Part shown: positions 1 to 5,964 of the stretch, piece by piece
Layout of the letters: each line of letters starts with the position of its first letter
Numbering within the stretch: the first letter of the stretch is position 1
Source: Ilumatobacteraceae bacterium
GTDB lineage: Bacteria; Actinomycetota; Acidimicrobiia; Acidimicrobiales; Ilumatobacteraceae
DNA length: 7,113 nt
Assembly (NCBI GenBank): GCA_023257035.1
Contig: JALRDI010000191.1
Coordinates: forward strand, 1-7,113
Direction of reading: 5' to 3'
Program-made: the position numbers and the translations under genes
Notes under the pieces: model-generated
The model's database searches: none
The model's input: the letters and a program-made list of their open reading frames with translations, nothing else
Told to the model about the DNA's origin: nothing

Positions 1-75
1 AGGATCGACATAGTTACTACCGGGGTCGTCATTTTTCAGACGGTACCATTGATTCTCTGCGGGCCTATCTTTTTC
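1..75 (-). other. Divergent tail where asd homology is lost
   Basis: Downstream of the last convincing asd codons (about 75-89), the sequence to the window edge does not give the expected I-A-F-N-V-x-P core of ASD in any minus-strand frame. The asd frame stops at 36-38. A second minus frame, entered if one base is added in the five-T run at 70-74 (AAAAA on the coding strand), stays open to base 1. It contains D-D-P-G-S-N-x-x-D at about positions 4-30, vaguely like the V-D-D-G-S-x-E-T-D stretch that follows this point in actinobacterial ASD. This could be indel-rich low-quality sequence at a contig end, a decayed 3' half, or unrelated joined sequence. I cannot tell which. Confidence 0.5.
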
Positions 76-653
76 GCTGGAGGGAACTCGATGGCCCGGC
101 CGTCGTGAGTGAGCTCGGCTGCATCTTCCGCAACTGCTCGTGCCTGCTCGTCAAGATCTTCCACTCCAGCCAAACCGCCACCAGAAACTGCCTGATAGGT
201 GGACGCAATCATGCGTACTAGACCAGCTTCATCATGAAGCGGTTTCAGAACTGGCATTGCCGCCATCGTGGTGCAATTGGGATTTGCAATAATTCCCTTC
301 GGGATATTTCTCACTTGCTCAGGATTCACTTCACTCACCACGAGTGGCACTTCAGGGTCCATACGCCACGCCGATGAGTTATCGATCACGGTTACACCAG
401 CAGCCGCAAAACGGGGTGCAAGCTCACGCGAGGACGTAGCACCAGCGGAGAACAACGCGACATCGAGACCAGTCGGATCAGCAGTAGCCGCATCTTCAAC
501 GATGACGTCAGCGCCATTCCATTCAAGTGTGCTTCCCGCAGAACGCGAGGACGCGAAAAAACGAATTTCCTCAGCAGGAAAGCCTCGCTCCACCAAAAGG
601 CGACGCATAACACCGCCAACTTGACCAGTTGCACCTACTACACCAATGCGCAT
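36..653 (-). CDS. asd: Aspartate-semialdehyde dehydrogenase, truncated (N-terminal 205 aa)
   Basis: ASD reduces aspartyl-4-phosphate to aspartate semialdehyde with NADPH in the cytosol, the second step of the aspartate pathway to lysine/DAP, threonine and methionine. Seen: the N-terminal nucleotide-binding loop GATGQVG (residues 7-13), FFASSRSAG (32-40), ALFSAG (66-71), VIDNSSAWRMDP (89-100), and the active-site segment NPNCTT with the catalytic Cys at 127, followed by TYQAVSG (152-158). All closely resemble mycobacterial and other actinobacterial ASD. The family is about 340-350 aa long; here the match fades after EFPPAKK (189-195) and a TGA stops the frame after residue 205. The C-terminal half, which carries the substrate-binding Arg and catalytic His region, is missing, so the product as written should be inactive. 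The ATG start matches the family N-terminus exactly. It has no Shine-Dalgarno but has a TAGCCT hexamer six bases upstream. It lies 49 bp downstream of the methyltransferase and is the pathway partner of lysC. The family call is secure; whether the break is real is not. Confidence 0.9.
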   Translation of the reverse strand: MRIGVVGATGQVGGVMRRLLVERGFPAEEIRFFASSRSAGSTLEWNGADVIVEDAATADPTGLDVALFSAGATSSRELAPRFAAAGVTVIDNSSAWRMDPEVPLVVSEVNPEQVRNIPKGIIANPNCTTMAAMPVLKPLHDEAGLVRMIASTYQAVSGGGLAGVEDLDEQARAVAEDAAELTHDGRAIEFPPAKKIGPQRINGTV

Positions 654-659
654 GACGGC

Positions 660-665
660 AGGCTA
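660..665 (-). promoter_or_regulatory. Candidate -10 element for leaderless asd
   Basis: On the minus strand, TAGCCT fits the actinobacterial -10 pattern TANNNT and is followed by exactly six bases before the asd ATG, which would place transcription start on the A of the start codon. No purine-rich Shine-Dalgarno lies in front of the gene, consistent with leaderless translation. No good -35 is seen 16-19 bases upstream. If real, asd has its own promoter in addition to any read-through from lysC and the methyltransferase. Confidence 0.4.
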
Positions 666-702
666 ACGGCGCACACCCGTGAGCAGTCGGTCGTTGCAGC
701 GT

Positions 703-1527
703 TTAGGTAACAGTGGCTGTGATCCACCAGTGATTCTGGTTGATTCCATCGAAGCGGCCACGGCGGAATGCGCCCTGTAAATCGTCGACCGGACCACCTG
801 ACCAGATCGTCACTCCGTCAACCGAACCGCCCAGCGTTGCAAGCACCTGACTTGGCGAAATTCGGCTCACCTGCCATGCCAAGCGCGCAATCAAACGGCG
901 CTGACTCAACCATTCTCCAACCCGAGGAAGTCTGAATGAATTGCGGACCACAATTCCAAGTGGAAGTAACAACGGATCAAGACGTGACGGGCCGCGGAAG
1001 TTGAGAGCAATGCGACCGCCAGATCGAGTAACCCGAACCGCCTCTCGAGCCAAATTCAAGGCATCACCTTGAGCGCAGTGCTGCAGGGTGAGATAACTGA
1101 ATGCAAAGTCAACAGAATCATCGCCGAGTGCAAGTGACCGACCGTCGGCCACCTCGAGTGTGCGAAGGTGATCAGCACGTCCGTACCGAGAAACGGTTTC
1201 ATGGCAGCGCTCAAGAAACCCAATGTCCAGATCGGCGGCGATGACATCACTGAATTCTCGAGTAAATGCAGCGGTCATCCGGCCAATACCAGAACCAATT
1301 TCAATCATCGTTTGCTGATGATTCTCTGGGTCACGAAGCCCAAAGGCTTCGAGGTACGCCGGCACTTCCTCGTCGCCGGTTGCTACAAAGTCTGCCAGTG
1401 TGAGGTGATCCCCGGTGGCGTTGTTGAACACCCAACCTGTCTCTCTGACAACCTCATCAGCGCTCATATGACGGTCGGACACTCGACCGGCAACCTTCCA
1501 TGCAATGAGTTGAGAACGGGGACGCAT
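703..1527 (-). CDS. Class I SAM-dependent methyltransferase, substrate unknown
   Basis: This is a 274-aa protein from the chosen ATG, probably transferring a methyl group from S-adenosylmethionine; the substrate cannot be read from the sequence. Seen: SAM-binding motif I IEIGSGIGR (residues 75-83), an acidic strand-2 end VIAADLD (95-101), the DDSVDFAFSYLTLQH block (136-150) typical of Methyltransf_11/25-type Rossmann folds, and a post-III segment with VTRSGGRIAL (166-175). No membrane segment or signal peptide is evident. The C-terminal third (after about 180) is rich in Arg and Leu and has no motif I recognise. The frame stays open upstream to 1668, but that extension overlaps the lysC 3' end and looks non-methyltransferase. 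The ATG at 1527 gives a 49-bp gap after lysC and is the best start, though GTG codons at 1545 and 1530 or the ATG at 1467 are possible. No clear Shine-Dalgarno is present. It sits between lysC and asd, so co-transcription is likely, but a role in amino-acid synthesis is unproven. Confidence 0.85.
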   Translation of the reverse strand: MRPRSQLIAWKVAGRVSDRHMSADEVVRETGWVFNNATGDHLTLADFVATGDEEVPAYLEAFGLRDPENHQQTMIEIGSGIGRMTAAFTREFSDVIAADLDIGFLERCHETVSRYGRADHLRTLEVADGRSLALGDDSVDFAFSYLTLQHCAQGDALNLAREAVRVTRSGGRIALNFRGPSRLDPLLLPLGIVVRNSFRLPRVGEWLSQRRLIARLAWQVSRISPSQVLATLGGSVDGVTIWSGGPVDDLQGAFRRGRFDGINQNHWWITATVT

Positions 1528-1576
1528 CACGAGTGATTCTCGCACATCAGCGTCACTGACAACGGTGCAGTCGCTG

Positions 1577-2089
1577 TCACTTGCGTTCAGGCAATGGAGC
1601 CGAATATGACTCGCCTGAATCCAAACCAAATTCCGTATGCAACGAGCGGGCCGCAGTCTCGAGATCACTTGCGTTGATCACAACCGAAATGCGAATCGTT
1701 GATGTTGAGATCATCTGGATATTGACATTTGCGTCGGCCAAGCACCTGAACATGCGAGCAGCGATGCCGGGAGAGGTCTTCATGCCTGCACCAACCAGCG
1801 AAACCTTCGCTATTTCGCCGTCCCGGGTTACACCAGTCGCTGACATTTCGGTTGCGATTCTTGACACGATCTCTTCAGCAACTTTGAGATCCGCAGACGG
1901 AACAGTGAATGAGATGTCAGTCGTTCCCTCTGTCGAAGTGTTCTGAACAATCATGTCAACATTGACATTTGCGTCAGCAAGTGGTTCGAACAATGTGGCC
2001 GAGATGCCGGGCCTATCGGGGACTCCGAGCACAGTTAGTTTCGACTCACTTGCATCAGTGACAACACCAGAGATAATTGGATCTTCCAT
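1577..2089 (-). CDS. Internal in-frame start for aspartokinase beta subunit (170 aa)
   Basis: In Corynebacterium, Mycobacterium and Bacillus, lysC carries a second, in-frame translation start that makes a regulatory beta subunit consisting only of the ACT domains, giving an alpha2beta2 enzyme. Here the ATG of Met247 (2089-2087) begins MEDPIISGVVTD, aligned with the known beta start region. On the coding strand it is preceded by AGGAG (window 2096-2100) with a six-base spacer, a better ribosome site than that of the alpha start, which has none. The product would be residues 247-416, covering both ACT domains and no catalytic part. The strong, well-spaced Shine-Dalgarno inside a coding region argues for real use. 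Expression itself is inferred. Confidence 0.75.
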   Translation of the reverse strand: MEDPIISGVVTDASESKLTVLGVPDRPGISATLFEPLADANVNVDMIVQNTSTEGTTDISFTVPSADLKVAEEIVSRIATEMSATGVTRDGEIAKVSLVGAGMKTSPGIAARMFRCLADANVNIQMISTSTIRISVVINASDLETAARSLHTEFGLDSGESYSAPLPERK

Positions 2090-2827
2090 TGAAGGCTCCT
2101 CAGAGGTCACCCACGTACCGTGCTCCCAGGTGAAACTGGACCGTACGTGAAGAGGGACATTGTGGTTTCGAGCAAATTCGACCGAGCGCAATGCAAGGAC
2201 CTTCGAACCCGCTCCTGCCATTTCAAGCATCTCATCAAAGTTGATGCGCGAAAGTTTGTGTGCCTGGGGGACAATCCGAGGGTCAGCGGAGAACACCCCT
2301 GTCACATCGGTGTAGATCTCACAGGCATCTGCATCGAGCGCCGCCGCCAATGCGACCGCCGTGGTATCGGATCCGCCGCGGCCAAGTGTCGTGATTTCTC
2401 GATCGGTTGACACTCCTTGAAAACCCGCAACGACACAGACGTACCCATCGCCCAATGCTTCACGAAGACGGTCGCCCTTGACCTCAAGAATTTTTGCCTT
2501 GCCGTGAGCGGTATCGGTGATGATGCCGACCTGGCTCCCAGTGAAACTCATCGCATTAATTCCGCGTTCAGCAAGAGCCATGCAGAGCAACGACATCGAT
2601 ACACGCTCACCAGTCGTCAACAGCATGTCCATCTCACGACCCGGATGAACGGTTGACACGTCATTCGCAAGCTTTAAGAGATTGTCAGTTGATTTCCCCA
2701 TCGCCGACACGACAACGACCACATCCGACCCATGCTGACGGGTGTAGGCAACATGATCGGCGACCGCCCGCATGCGGTCAGGATCAGCAACTGAAGTGCC
2801 GCCGTACTTTTGGACGATGAGTGTCAC
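1577..2827 (-). CDS. lysC: Aspartate kinase (alpha subunit, two ACT domains)
   Basis: Phosphorylates aspartate with ATP to aspartyl-4-phosphate, the committed and normally feedback-controlled step of the aspartate pathway. The 416-aa length is normal for the short, lysine/threonine-regulated class of actinobacteria and Bacillus. Seen: the N-terminal kinase signature KYGGTSV (residues 7-13), VVSAMGKSTDNL (39-50), TTGERVSM (71-78), FTGSQVGIITD (95-105), the nucleotide/aspartate-binding TLGRGGSDTTAV (147-158), and YTDVTGVFSADPR (172-184). Two C-terminal ACT domains follow at about 264-335 and 345-412, sharing the repeated LADANVN (283-289 and 363-369). The inhibitor-contact region QNTSTEGTTDISFT (295-308) looks intact, so feedback regulation is expected. 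The start codon is GTG at 2827-2825, with no Shine-Dalgarno but a TAGGCT hexamer nine bases upstream. It lies 21 bp after mhuD and 49 bp before the methyltransferase, with asd further down. Confidence 0.96.
   Translation of the reverse strand: MTLIVQKYGGTSVADPDRMRAVADHVAYTRQHGSDVVVVVSAMGKSTDNLLKLANDVSTVHPGREMDMLLTTGERVSMSLLCMALAERGINAMSFTGSQVGIITDTAHGKAKILEVKGDRLREALGDGYVCVVAGFQGVSTDREITTLGRGGSDTTAVALAAALDADACEIYTDVTGVFSADPRIVPQAHKLSRINFDEMLEMAGAGSKVLALRSVEFARNHNVPLHVRSSFTWEHGTWVTSEEPSMEDPIISGVVTDASESKLTVLGVPDRPGISATLFEPLADANVNVDMIVQNTSTEGTTDISFTVPSADLKVAEEIVSRIATEMSATGVTRDGEIAKVSLVGAGMKTSPGIAARMFRCLADANVNIQMISTSTIRISVVINASDLETAARSLHTEFGLDSGESYSAPLPERK
1721..1975 (-). repeat. ACT-domain duplication within lysC
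   Basis: The same 15 bases, encoding D-A-N-V-N plus flanks on the minus strand, occur at 1721-1735 and 1961-1975, exactly 240 bases (80 codons) apart. They mark equivalent positions in the two ACT domains (LADANVNIQM and LADANVNVDM). This is the ancestral tandem ACT duplication of aspartokinases, kept nearly identical here at the DNA level over a short core. It is not a mobile repeat. Confidence 0.7.
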
Positions 2828-2836
2828 AAGTCCGAA

Positions 2837-2842
2837 AGCCTA
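2837..2842 (-). promoter_or_regulatory. Candidate -10 element for lysC
   Basis: On the minus strand, TAGGCT (TANNNT) lies nine bases before the GTG start of lysC, predicting a transcript with a leader of only about three bases. It overlaps the 21-bp gap and stop region of mhuD, so lysC could be expressed separately from mhuD. The best -35 at normal spacing (TCGCCG) is poor. The gene has no Shine-Dalgarno, which indirectly supports a near-leaderless message. Confidence 0.3.
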
Positions 2843-2848
2843 CGGGCG

Positions 2849-3193
2849 TCAGGAACGGTCGGCGACCGTAAGAGAAACAACATCAAATTCAAGGAGTGAA
2901 GCACCCGTCGCCACCGGATGCTGAGGTTTCGCTTCACCCGAACCGCCATCGGTGTGGGTGTCACGGTGTTGATGGGCAAATGCTTGACCGCTTCGCCAAG
3001 CCTGAAATGCTTCCTCGCTCTCCCATCTTGTCACCACGAAGTAACGATCGTCACCAGCAGTCGGCCTGAGCAACATGAACTCCTCAAAACCTGGCTGGTT
3101 GTCAACCATGCCGGCACGTGCCGCGAAGCGCGCCTCAAGTTCTGGCCCCGCGCCTTCAGGAACCTCAATTGCATTGATCTTTACGACAGACAT
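2849..3193 (-). CDS. mhuD: MhuD-like heme-degrading monooxygenase (ABM fold)
   Basis: The 114-aa protein is strikingly like Mycobacterium tuberculosis MhuD (Rv3592, 105 aa), a cytosolic IsdG-family enzyme that opens heme and releases iron. From the chosen ATG the N-terminus MSVVKINAIEVPEGAGPELE matches MhuD almost residue for residue. It keeps the catalytic Asn7, the LLRP segment (41-44), RYFVVTRWESEEAFQAW (50-66) with the ruffling Trp66, and the C-terminal HPVATGASLLEF (92-103). MhuD has its heme-ligand His at 75; here 75 is Gln, flanked by His74 and His76, and a roughly 10-residue Gly/His-rich insertion (about 77-91) follows, so the ligand may have shifted by one position. The frame can extend to a GTG at 3226, but the ATG at 3193 fits the family start. 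No Shine-Dalgarno is seen. It lies 21 bp upstream of lysC and is divergent from the molybdenum hydroxylase. MhuD function is inferred from similarity; a related ABM-domain role is possible. Confidence 0.85.
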   Translation of the reverse strand: MSVVKINAIEVPEGAGPELEARFAARAGMVDNQPGFEEFMLLRPTAGDDRYFVVTRWESEEAFQAWRSGQAFAHQHRDTHTDGGSGEAKPQHPVATGASLLEFDVVSLTVADRS

Positions 3194-3261
3194 GTGAGCA
3201 TCGTCGCGCACTTGGCGGATGTTCACGTGGTCTTGCTTCTCAGCGAAGGTTTTACAAACAG

Positions 3262-3267
3262 TAAAGT
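3262..3267 (+). promoter_or_regulatory. Candidate -10 element for leaderless molybdenum hydroxylase mRNA
   Basis: TAAAGT fits TANNNT and ends six bases before the ATG at 3274, so transcription would begin on the start codon. The only Shine-Dalgarno-like bases, GGAG at 3268-3271, are just two bases from the ATG, too close for normal use. No good -35 is found at 16-19 bp; a TTGCTT at 3233-3238 is too far away at 23 bp. The 80-bp region between this gene and mhuD must also hold the mhuD promoter, which I cannot place. Confidence 0.4.
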
Positions 3268-3273
3268 GGAGTC

Positions 3274-5856
3274 ATGTCCGGAGCAACACAGTTCGCAGTG
3301 AACGGCTCGCCGGTCGAGATCACTGGCAACCATCCTCATCTGCTCTCCGCCCTTCGAGACGAACTCAACATCACTTCCCCAAAGGACGGATGCTCTCCCT
3401 CAGGGCAGTGTGGTTGCTGCACGGTGCTTGTCGACGGGCGGGCAATTGTTGCTTGCCAGCAATCGGTTGAGTCCTGCCAAGACAAAGAGATCACCACTCT
3501 CGAAGGACTGCCCGAAACAGAACGTCAACAATTCGCTGACGCGTTTGCCGCATGCGGCGGATTGCAATGCGGCTTTTGTATTCCCGGCATCGTTATGCGC
3601 GCCCATCATCAAATTGCGAAGAAGGGTGCTGACCTCACCCGTGAATCGATGGCGCCCCATCTCGGGGCGCACCTGTGTCGATGCACCGGTTACGTCAAGA
3701 TCCTTGACGCCATTGAAGCCGTTGCCCACAACACCCCCGTTGAGCCACCGAAGGTTCAAGGCGGTGTTGGTGCCCGTGGAATGAAATATGAGGCTCAACC
3801 ACTCACTCTTGGAGATCGTGACTATGTCGATGACATCCGAGTCGCTGGGATGCTTCACGCTGCGCTTCATCTCACCGAGCACACCCGCGCCCAGATCAAG
3901 GGAATCAATGTTGCACCTGCCGAATCAGCACCTGGTGTCATCTCGGTGTTCACTGCAGCCCATATCCCGGGTGAATTGAGATCGGGCCTCATCCACAAAG
4001 ACTGGCCGTTGATGATTCCCGTAGGGGGAATGACCTCATACGGTGGCGACGTTCTCGCAATCGTTGTCGCCGAGACACGCGAGCAAGCAAGAAGCGCAGC
4101 CGAACTCATCGAAGTTGACTACGGCGTCCAGTCACCTGTCGTTGACCCGGTCGCCGCTCTTCAACCAGACTCGCCAATTGCGGTATGGGGTACCGACTCA
4201 AATGTGCTGTCGGTCAGCGCATACGAACGCAATGAGAGGCAGTCTGTCGATGAGGCGCTTGCCGCGAGCGCTCACGTGGTGTCTGAGACATTCACCACAC
4301 AACGAATTGAACACGCATTCTTAGAACCAGAGTCGACGCTCGCTGTTCCATCTGGTGAAGGAGAAGGCCAGACCCTGCACGTCTACTCGGGTGGCCAAGG
4401 TGTGTGGGATGACCGAAACGACATTGCGGCGATCCTTGATATCGACAGAGAACGCGTCACCGTTGAACTCGTGTCGAATGGCGGAGCATTCGGCGGCAAA
4501 GAAGACATGAGTAATCAGGGCCATGCATCTCTCGCTGCATGGTTACTGAACCAACCGGTGAAGTGCACCCTGAGCCGTGAAGAGAGTTTCCGGATGCACG
4601 CAAAACGCCACCCAATCACCCTTGAGGTGAAAGCTGGCTGCGATGCCGAGGGTGTGTTGACCGGCCTGCATGTTCGGGCAATTGGCGATTCTGGCGCGTA
4701 TGCCAGTGTGGGCATGAAGGTTCTTGAACGTGCCGCTGGTCATGTTGCGGGCCCGTATCGCTGGCAGTCACTCGACATCGAAGCGACCGCCGTGCGCACG
4801 AATAATCCCGTATGTGGAGCCTTCCGGGGATTCGGCGCCAACCAAGCGCAATTCGCAACAGAAGGCGTGATCGATCGTCTCGCAGAACTCGCCGGAATCG
4901 ATCGATGGGAATTCCGTCGCAAGAACGTCATCTTGCCGGGCGATATCTGGGGCCCGGGGCAGATCATGGATGACGGGGCTGGAGGAGCGCGCGAGTGCCT
5001 TGACGCGATCAAAACCGATTACGAGAATGCACTCGCTTCGGGCCGCGCCGTCGGTCTTGCGATCGGTATGAAGAACTCTGGGCTTGGCAATGGTTTCCGC
5101 GAGGTTTGCGGCGCAGTAGTTCGTTTCCGCGGCGACGGCCGTGTCGAAGTGCGTCACGGTTGGACAGAGATGGGTCAAGGCGTTCACACAGTTGCGCTAC
5201 AGGTCGCTGCTCAGGAGCTCAACATTGATGCCGAGCGCATTGATGTCATCGTTGATACGACTCGAGAGCTCGGGTTCGGTCAGACCACGGGAAGTCGCGG
5301 CACGTTAATGACAGCAGGTTCGGTGGCCGCAGCATGCGAAGCAGCCCTTGCCGCTGACTGTGCAGTTGATGTCGATCATCACGGCGAATATGTCGTCGAT
5401 TGGACGCAGCATCTCGGTGACCCTGAGCATCCAAACCCCACGATTCACTCCTGCTTCTCATACGCAGCTCAGCTTGTCGAGATCGACCCCGATTCTGGTG
5501 CGATCGATCGTGTTCTTGCGGTACATGACGTCGGCAAGGCAGTTAACCCAACTCTTGTTGAAGGCCAGATCCAGGGTTCGGTCCACATGGGACTCGGTTA
5601 CGCAATCAGTGAAGAATTCCCAAGTGACGAGCATGGAATGCCGACTGCTACGACGCTGCGACAACTCGGTATTCCAAGAGCCAAGGACATCCCAACAATC
5701 GATGTCAAGGTGGTCGAAGTGCCTCAGCCTCGCTCACCATACGGCATTAAAGGCGTCGGTGAAATTGGCCTCGTGCCAACGGCTCCCGCAATTGCCGGAG
5801 CGCTGTATGACTTGGATGGCGAACGACGCCGTACACTGCCCATGCGCCGCCAGTGA
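3274..5856 (+). CDS. Molybdenum hydroxylase: fused [2Fe-2S] and Mo-cofactor subunits (xanthine dehydrogenase/aldehyde oxidoreductase family)
   Basis: This is an 860-aa cytosolic oxidoreductase that would hydroxylate a purine, other N-heterocycle or aldehyde using water, passing electrons from molybdopterin to two FeS clusters. Domain order: ferredoxin-like [2Fe-2S] (about 1-78; Cys 40, 46, 49, 61), helical [2Fe-2S]-2 (about 79-152; Cys 99, 102 in QCGFC and 135, 137 in LCRCTGY), then the Mo-binding region (about 170-860). The latter has GGAFGGKEDMS (403-413), CGAFRGFGANQ (514-524), GWTEMGQGVHTV (629-640), GSRGTLMTAG (673-682) and KGVGEIG (826-832), with the expected catalytic Glu at 830. No FAD domain lies between them, as in Desulfovibrio aldehyde oxidoreductase and the family called selenium-dependent xanthine dehydrogenase. 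Segments such as IEHAFLEPES (345-354) and GGQGVWDDR (373-381) resemble the latter. Two oddities are a one-residue-longer first cluster motif and an extra Cys48. No FAD subunit, XdhC-like chaperone or selenium genes are in view. The substrate and any need for selenium are inferred, not shown. Confidence 0.9.
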   Translation: MSGATQFAVNGSPVEITGNHPHLLSALRDELNITSPKDGCSPSGQCGCCTVLVDGRAIVACQQSVESCQDKEITTLEGLPETERQQFADAFAACGGLQCGFCIPGIVMRAHHQIAKKGADLTRESMAPHLGAHLCRCTGYVKILDAIEAVAHNTPVEPPKVQGGVGARGMKYEAQPLTLGDRDYVDDIRVAGMLHAALHLTEHTRAQIKGINVAPAESAPGVISVFTAAHIPGELRSGLIHKDWPLMIPVGGMTSYGGDVLAIVVAETREQARSAAELIEVDYGVQSPVVDPVAALQPDSPIAVWGTDSNVLSVSAYERNERQSVDEALAASAHVVSETFTTQRIEHAFLEPESTLAVPSGEGEGQTLHVYSGGQGVWDDRNDIAAILDIDRERVTVELVSNGGAFGGKEDMSNQGHASLAAWLLNQPVKCTLSREESFRMHAKRHPITLEVKAGCDAEGVLTGLHVRAIGDSGAYASVGMKVLERAAGHVAGPYRWQSLDIEATAVRTNNPVCGAFRGFGANQAQFATEGVIDRLAELAGIDRWEFRRKNVILPGDIWGPGQIMDDGAGGARECLDAIKTDYENALASGRAVGLAIGMKNSGLGNGFREVCGAVVRFRGDGRVEVRHGWTEMGQGVHTVALQVAAQELNIDAERIDVIVDTTRELGFGQTTGSRGTLMTAGSVAAACEAALAADCAVDVDHHGEYVVDWTQHLGDPEHPNPTIHSCFSYAAQLVEIDPDSGAIDRVLAVHDVGKAVNPTLVEGQIQGSVHMGLGYAISEEFPSDEHGMPTATTLRQLGIPRAKDIPTIDVKVVEVPQPRSPYGIKGVGEIGLVPTAPAIAGALYDLDGERRRTLPMRRQ

Positions 5857-5878
5857 CGTCGGCGTAGTTCACACTCCG

Positions 5879-5905
5879 TTAACAATCGAGATACGGGCGA
5901 GAAAT
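5879..5905 (+). promoter_or_regulatory. Possible GlnR-like operator upstream of glnII
   Basis: The 108-bp gap between the hydroxylase and glnII contains TTAAC, six bases, GATAC, six bases, GAAAT, an 11-bp periodic pattern. The actinobacterial nitrogen regulator GlnR binds GTnAC-n6-GAAAC half-site pairs, and glnII is a GlnR target in Streptomyces. The GATAC/GAAAT pair differs from that consensus at two defined positions. This is weak evidence from a short degenerate motif, reported because of the position and the target gene. I see no convincing -35/-10 pair or hydroxylase terminator in the same gap. Confidence 0.25.
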
Positions 5906-5954
5906 CGCGTGCTGGCACAGTGTGGCTACCCCTACAAGAAGCATTAATCGCCGA

Positions 5955-5959
5955 AAGGA
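5955..5959 (+). promoter_or_regulatory. Ribosome binding site fixing the glnII GTG start
   Basis: AAGGA lies five bases before the GTG at 5965. The reading frame is open further upstream to an ATG at 5920, but that adds residues (MWLPLQEAL...) absent from type II glutamine synthetases and has no ribosome site. The GTG gives the family-typical N-terminus x-A-Y-Q-A-E-Y-I-W-I-D-G. Confidence 0.75.
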
Positions 5960-5964
5960 ATCCC

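Noticed and set aside
1..75. Intein or insertion sequence interrupting asd
   Set aside because: No Cys/Ser splice-junction start, no inverted repeat and no transposase-like frame; too little sequence is present to support either.
268..624. Plus-strand open frame opposite asd
   Set aside because: It is a shadow of the asd coding frame with no recognisable protein character or ribosome site.
1528..1668. N-terminal extension of the methyltransferase by 47 residues
   Set aside because: It overlaps the lysC 3' end, has no methyltransferase-like content and no ribosome site; the ATG at 1527 is more sensible.
3194..3226. GTG start extending mhuD by 11 residues
   Set aside because: MhuD homologues begin at the M-x-V-V-K-I-N methionine, and no ribosome site supports the GTG.
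5913..5928. Sigma-54-like promoter (TGGCAC then GC) before glnII
   Set aside because: The GG and GC elements are 9 rather than 10 bases apart, the -12 element is GGCTA rather than TTGCA, and actinobacteria generally lack sigma-54.
5920..5964. Upstream ATG for glnII adding 15 residues
   Set aside because: Family alignment and the AAGGA at 5955-5959 support the GTG at 5965.
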